From an uncultured Clostridia bacterium (lineage in GTDB: Bacteria > Bacillota > Clostridia > Christensenellales > Borkfalkiaceae), in NCBI GenBank assembly GCA_944327625.1, contig CALVHL010000007.1, positions 28,882-92,881 of the forward strand: DNA of 64,000 nt, given 5' to 3'. A program made the position numbers and the translations under genes. The notes beneath the pieces were generated by a model. It saw only the letters and a program-made list of their open reading frames with translations, was not told where the DNA came from and made no database searches. How positions within the stretch are numbered: position 1 is the first letter of the stretch; every line of letters begins with the position of its first letter. Shown one piece after another: positions 60,817 to 64,000 of this stretch.

Positions 60817-63336
60817 ATGGAAAAGGAATACGACATAACCGGCATGACCTGTTCGGCGTGTTCGTCGGGAATAGAAAAGACGGTCAGCCGTCTCGAAGGC
60901 GTCAGATATGCCGAAGTCAGCCTCGTCGGAAAGAGCATGAGGGTGGACTTCGACGAGAATGCCCTTTCCGAGGAGCAGATTTTTTCGTGCGTGCAGTCGC
61001 TGGGTTACGGCATTTACGAGGAGGGGCAGGCGCCCTCGGGCAAGCAAGAAGCGGAGGACAGAAAGCTCTTTATCCGCCTTATCATATCCGTCTGCATACT
61101 CGTTCCGCTGCTCTATGTGTCCATGGGGCACATGATAGGGCTGCCGTTGCCCTTCTTTCTCGATCCCGCAAAGCAGTATGCCGAATGGTTTGCGCTCTGT
61201 CAGCTCATACTCACCACGGCGATAATAATCGTCAACTATAAATTCTTCACCCGCGGCTTCATGGCACTAATAAGGCGCGTACCCAATATGGATACGCTCG
61301 TCTCGCTCGGCGCGGGCGTTTCCTATATATATTCGTTCGTGCTCACCGTGCTCATCTTCCTCGGCGCGGGCGGCGCCAATGCCGAATGGTACGGAATGTG
61401 CATGGATCTGCACTTTGAAAGCGCGGCTACAATTCTCACGCTCGTCACCGTCGGCAAGTGGTTGGAGGAGAAGTCCAAGCGGCGCACGGGCGACGAGATT
61501 GAAAAACTTTTGAAACTTGCGCCCGACAGCGTGACGGTAGAGGTCGACGGACAGCGCAGGACAGTGCCCGTCCGCGAGGTCAAGGCGGGCGACGTGGTCG
61601 TGGTAATGCAGGGCGATTATATCCCCGTCGACGGCACGGTGTGCGAGGGGCATTGCTTCGTGGATAAATCGGCGATAACCGGCGAAAGCCTGCCCGTCGA
61701 AGTTGCCGAGGGCGATTACGTCACCACCGCGTCGGTCAATACGGGCGGAGTGATTAAGGTCAGGGCTGAAAAGACGGGCAAGGAGACGACGCTTTCAAAG
61801 ATCGTCAGAATGGTCAGGGAGGCGGGCGCGTCCAAAGCCCCCATACAGAAATTTGCCGACAAGGTCGCGGGCGTATTCGTGCCGATAGTCACGACGATAG
61901 CCGTCGCAACCTTCCTTATCTGGCTGCTCGTCGACGGCGCGTTCGTGCCTGAACACTGCATAACTTATTCAATATCCGTGCTCGTCGTGTCCTGTCCGTG
62001 CGCGCTGGGGCTTGCTACGCCCGTCGCGGTGATGACGGCAACGGGCAGGGCGGCGTCGCTGGGCGTACTGTATAAGGACGCGGAGACGCTGCAAAAGACC
62101 TGCGAAATCAACTGCGTTCTGCTCGACAAGACGGCGACCATAACCGAGGGCAAGCCCAAGGTCACCGACATTCTCGCGTTCGGCGTATCCGAAGCCGAAG
62201 TCAAGCGCATTGCGGGCGGAATAGAGAGCAACTCTAACCACCCCCTCGCGAAGTGCATAGCCGAATACTGCGGCGACGGGCTGAAAACCGACAGCTTTGA
62301 ATACGTCGTCGGCAAGGGCGCAAAGGCGGAGGCGGGCGGCAGGAAATATCTTCTGGGCAATGCCGCGCTCGTTGCAGACGTGCGCATGGGCGCAGATATT
62401 AAGTCCAAGGCAAAGCGCCTTTCAAACGACGGCAAGACGGTGATGTATCTCGCCAGCGACGGCAAAATAATCGCGCTCATAGCCGTCGCCGACAGCATAA
62501 AGCCGACGAGCGCGGAGGCGGTAAAGCTTTTAAAAGAGCGCGGAATAAGGGTTGCCATGCTGACGGGCGACAACGAGGTCACGGCAAAGGCGGTCGCCGA
62601 CAGCGTAGGCATCGACGATTTCGTCGCCGAAGTGCTGCCCGAGGATAAGCTGCGCACGGTCGAAAACGTGCAGAAAGTCGGCGGCGTAGTCGCCATGGTC
62701 GGGGACGGCATAAACGATTCCCCCGCACTGCGACAGGCGGACGTCGGCATAGCGATAGGCGACGGCACGGACGTCGCCATAGACAGCGCGGGCGTAGTGC
62801 TCGTGGGCGGCGATCTCCGCTCGCTCGACACGGCGATAGATTTAAGCCGCGCGACGGTCAGAAATATCAAGGAAAACCTGTTCTGGGCGTTCTTCTACAA
62901 CGTAATAATGATCCCCGTTGCGGCGGGCGCGCTGGCTGCGGTCAACTTCACTTTCAACCCCATGATCGCCGCACTGTGCATGAGCCTCAGTTCGCTCTTT
63001 GTCGTCGGCAACGCGCTGAGATTGTTGAGATATAGAAATAAGAAAATAAAGGCTTCGGCGGTCAGTCCCGCTCCCGACGCGGACGAGGGCGAAAGCGGCG
63101 AAGAAAGGGAGAAGGAATATATGAAAAAGATAATTCACGTAGACGGAATGTGTTGCGAGCACTGCGCCGCAAGGGTAGAAAAGGCGCTTTCGGCTGTTTC
63201 GGGCGTGGTTTCCGCCGACGTAAAACTCAAAAAGAATATCGCCGTCGTAAGGAGCCGCGAGGAAATTCCCGACGACAAACTGACCGAGGTGATAGTCGCC
63301 GCAGGCTATACCGTCGCGGGCATAGAGAACAAGTGA
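60817..63336 (+). CDS. copA: Cu+-exporting P1B-type ATPase with N- and C-terminal HMA domains
   Basis: An 839-residue copper pump. The N-terminal HMA has 'DITGMTCSACSSGIEKTVSR'. The membrane CPC motif is in 'VLVVSCPCALGLATPVAVM', the actuator motif is 'AITGESLPVEVAEG', and the hinge 'VGDGINDSPALRQADVG' and HP pair 'NSNHPLAKCI' are present. The phosphorylation motif reads 'DKTATITEG' (Asp437, Ala440), where nearly all P-type ATPases have DKTGT. The last about 70 residues form a second HMA ('HVDGMCCEHCAARVEKALS') joined by a charged linker. Normally CopZ is separate. The start has only AAGG 13 bases upstream. Confidence 0.93.
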   Translation: MEKEYDITGMTCSACSSGIEKTVSRLEGVRYAEVSLVGKSMRVDFDENALSEEQIFSCVQSLGYGIYEEGQAPSGKQEAEDRKLFIRLIISVCILVPLLYVSMGHMIGLPLPFFLDPAKQYAEWFALCQLILTTAIIIVNYKFFTRGFMALIRRVPNMDTLVSLGAGVSYIYSFVLTVLIFLGAGGANAEWYGMCMDLHFESAATILTLVTVGKWLEEKSKRRTGDEIEKLLKLAPDSVTVEVDGQRRTVPVREVKAGDVVVVMQGDYIPVDGTVCEGHCFVDKSAITGESLPVEVAEGDYVTTASVNTGGVIKVRAEKTGKETTLSKIVRMVREAGASKAPIQKFADKVAGVFVPIVTTIAVATFLIWLLVDGAFVPEHCITYSISVLVVSCPCALGLATPVAVMTATGRAASLGVLYKDAETLQKTCEINCVLLDKTATITEGKPKVTDILAFGVSEAEVKRIAGGIESNSNHPLAKCIAEYCGDGLKTDSFEYVVGKGAKAEAGGRKYLLGNAALVADVRMGADIKSKAKRLSNDGKTVMYLASDGKIIALIAVADSIKPTSAEAVKLLKERGIRVAMLTGDNEVTAKAVADSVGIDDFVAEVLPEDKLRTVENVQKVGGVVAMVGDGINDSPALRQADVGIAIGDGTDVAIDSAGVVLVGGDLRSLDTAIDLSRATVRNIKENLFWAFFYNVIMIPVAAGALAAVNFTFNPMIAALCMSLSSLFVVGNALRLLRYRNKKIKASAVSPAPDADEGESGEEREKEYMKKIIHVDGMCCEHCAARVEKALSAVSGVVSADVKLKKNIAVVRSREEIPDDKLTEVIVAAGYTVAGIENK
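63121..63336 (+). CDS. Possible CopZ-like protein from an internal start in copA
   Basis: Within copA, codon 769 is an ATG preceded by GGGAGAAGGA, a better ribosome site than copA's own start. Translation from it would yield a 71-residue HMA protein beginning 'MKKIIHVDGMCCEHC', the size and motif of the CopZ copper chaperone. Either this is a fused copZ whose start still works, giving both forms, or the site is a relic. Same frame as copA. Confidence 0.4.
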   Translation: MKKIIHVDGMCCEHCAARVEKALSAVSGVVSADVKLKKNIAVVRSREEIPDDKLTEVIVAAGYTVAGIENK

Positions 63337-63371
63337 CAAACCTTTCGCGTTTGTGACAATATACGCTAAAA

Positions 63372-63408
63372 TGTCATATTGACAATCGCTCATATCACCC
63401 GATATAAT
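63372..63408 (+). promoter_or_regulatory. Promoter and palindrome before the ArsR-family gene
   Basis: TTGACA (63379-63384), 18 bases, TATAAT (63403-63408). TGTCA-tat-TGACA (63372-63384) is a short palindrome covering the -35, a likely operator. Confidence 0.65.
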
Positions 63409-63441
63409 TATGTCGCGAAGGGGGTAAGGGCATTGCAGGAC

Positions 63442-63771
63442 ATGATGCTGTTAGACAGACGTACCAAAGAGCTTATAGAGGAGTATGTGCCGTCGGGCGA
63501 CGTGCTCGACAGCATAACCTGTTTTTTTGCGATATTCGCCGACCATACGCGCGTGAGAATGTTGTCCGCGCTGGCAATATCCGAAATGTGCGTGACCGAT
63601 CTGTCGCGCGTACTCGAAATCAACCAGACGACGGTCAGTCACCAGCTGAGGCTTTTGAAGAACCTCGGCATAGTCAAGTGCGAGCGGTGCGGCAAGATAA
63701 TCACCTATTCGCTCGTCAACGACACTGTCAACGACGTAATGCTCAAAGGCGTAGAATTTTTAGGCTGTTGA
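63442..63771 (+). CDS. ArsR/SmtB-family metal-responsive repressor
   Basis: A winged-helix repressor of about 109 residues. The alpha-3 metal-site motif of the family appears as 'ISEMCVTDLSRVLEIN', followed by the recognition helix 'QTTVSHQLRLLKNLGIVKCE' and wing 'RCGKIITYSLVND'. Extra cysteines ('KCERCGK', C-terminal Cys) could complete a metal site. The frame is open upstream, but the promoter -10 lies there. The start is either this ATG or a TTG at 63433, which has the better-spaced AAGGGGG. Position after copA suggests it controls copper or another soft metal. Confidence 0.85.
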   Translation: MMLLDRRTKELIEEYVPSGDVLDSITCFFAIFADHTRVRMLSALAISEMCVTDLSRVLEINQTTVSHQLRLLKNLGIVKCERCGKIITYSLVNDTVNDVMLKGVEFLGC

Positions 63772-63804
63772 ACGACATTTTCGCGGGCGGGGGCGCAAAT
63801 GAAG

Positions 63805-63824
63805 TGAACCCCAAAGTTTGGACA
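63805..63824. repeat. Terminal sequence of an IS3-family element
   Basis: TGAACCCCAAAGTTTGGACA, just past the transposase stop, resembles the inverted-repeat ends of the IS150/IS3 group. The other end is outside the window. Confidence 0.6.
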
Positions 63825-63833
63825 AAAATTAAA

Positions 63834-64000
63834 TTAAAATGTTTGGTAATGAGTTCGGTACCCAACCGGGCTCATTCCTTTTAGTCTGAGAGATATTCTC
63901 TCGTTGTTCCAATAGTCAATGTGTTCCCTCAGGCGGTGGACGAATTCGTCCACCGTTTCAAACTTTTCGCCGTAGAACATTTCAACTTTCAGCCGCCCGA
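63834..64000 (-). CDS. IS3-family transposase (OrfB), C-terminal fragment at window edge
   Basis: The minus-strand frame reads the C-terminus of a DDE integrase-type transposase: 'GRLKVEMFYGEKFETVDEFV' (rve core), then 'HIDYWNNERISLRLKGMSPV' and 'GYRTHYQTF', with the stop at 63834-63836. The 'YxNxxRIxxxLKGxSPxxYR' ending is characteristic of IS3/IS150 OrfB. The gene continues beyond the window, so intactness cannot be judged. It lies about 60 bases after the ArsR gene. Confidence 0.93.
   Translation of the reverse strand, partial: GRLKVEMFYGEKFETVDEFVHRLREHIDYWNNERISLRLKGMSPVGYRTHYQTF

Overview
The window looks like chromosome from a spore-forming member of the Clostridia (Firmicutes), probably an uncultured gut-type lineage. 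The evidence is a spoIIGA-sigE-sigG sporulation locus, an M-box and a T-box leader, purine-rich Shine-Dalgarno sites, TTGACA/TATAAT promoters, an essential-type diadenylate cyclase (cdaA), and a GC-rich, C-ending codon style. Most genes lie on the + strand. The window starts inside lepA and ends inside an IS3-type transposase.

Layout. 1-3.1 kb: lepA (partial), an MGMT-type alkyltransferase gene and hemW. 3.1-3.95 kb: an AT-rich patch with two small membrane-protein genes and a gene remnant. 4.0-7.4 kb: an Mg2+ (M-box) riboswitch unit with two terminators, a 42-codon leader ORF and the Mg2+ P-type ATPase gene mgtA. 7.6-9.85 kb: a minus-strand, lower-GC operon encoding a glycerophosphodiesterase and a ThuA-like/TIR fusion, the best candidate for an undescribed immune or NAD-signalling module. 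10-21.2 kb: topoisomerase IV-type parE-parC, adenine deaminase, secA, prfB and an unrecognised gene. 21.3-28.6 kb: tsaD, T-box-ileS, then feoA-feoB-pseudouridine synthase. 28.6-34.1 kb: an intergenic cluster of DnaA-box-like motifs, a lipoprotein gene, a membrane-anchored protein gene, guaB-guaA and a GNAT gene. 34.3-40.1 kb: HelD-like helicase, glycosyltransferase and an ABC exporter pair. 40.2-49 kb: a giant DUF4011-type helicase, comEC and holA. 49-52.5 kb: cdaA, a 36-residue CdaR-like microprotein, a DUF1015 protein and aspartokinase. 52.6-55.6 kb: spoIIGA-sigE-sigG and a protein with 23 cysteines. 55.6-60.2 kb: YihY-family membrane protein, two DegV paralogues, RidA and threonine dehydratase. 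60.2-60.65 kb: tRNA-Ser(CGA) with duplicated 3'-end sequence, resembling a used integration site. 60.7-63.8 kb: copA with a C-terminal CopZ-like domain and an ArsR-family regulator. 63.8-64 kb: an IS3-family insertion.

How genes fit together. Metal homeostasis recurs: Mg2+ (M-box-mgtA), Fe2+ (feoAB) and Cu+ (copA plus its probable regulator). Information processing (topoisomerase, SecA, RF2, IleRS, TsaD, HolA) and purine nucleotide genes (adeC, guaB, guaA) form the housekeeping core. Several large proteins keep one functional core but appear to have lost conserved residues elsewhere: the DUF4011 helicase, the ComEC C-terminus, the FeoB G4 motif and the CopA DKTGT motif. These substitutions are read directly from the sequence. 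Their functional meaning is inference from remembered family consensus, since no alignment or database search could be run.
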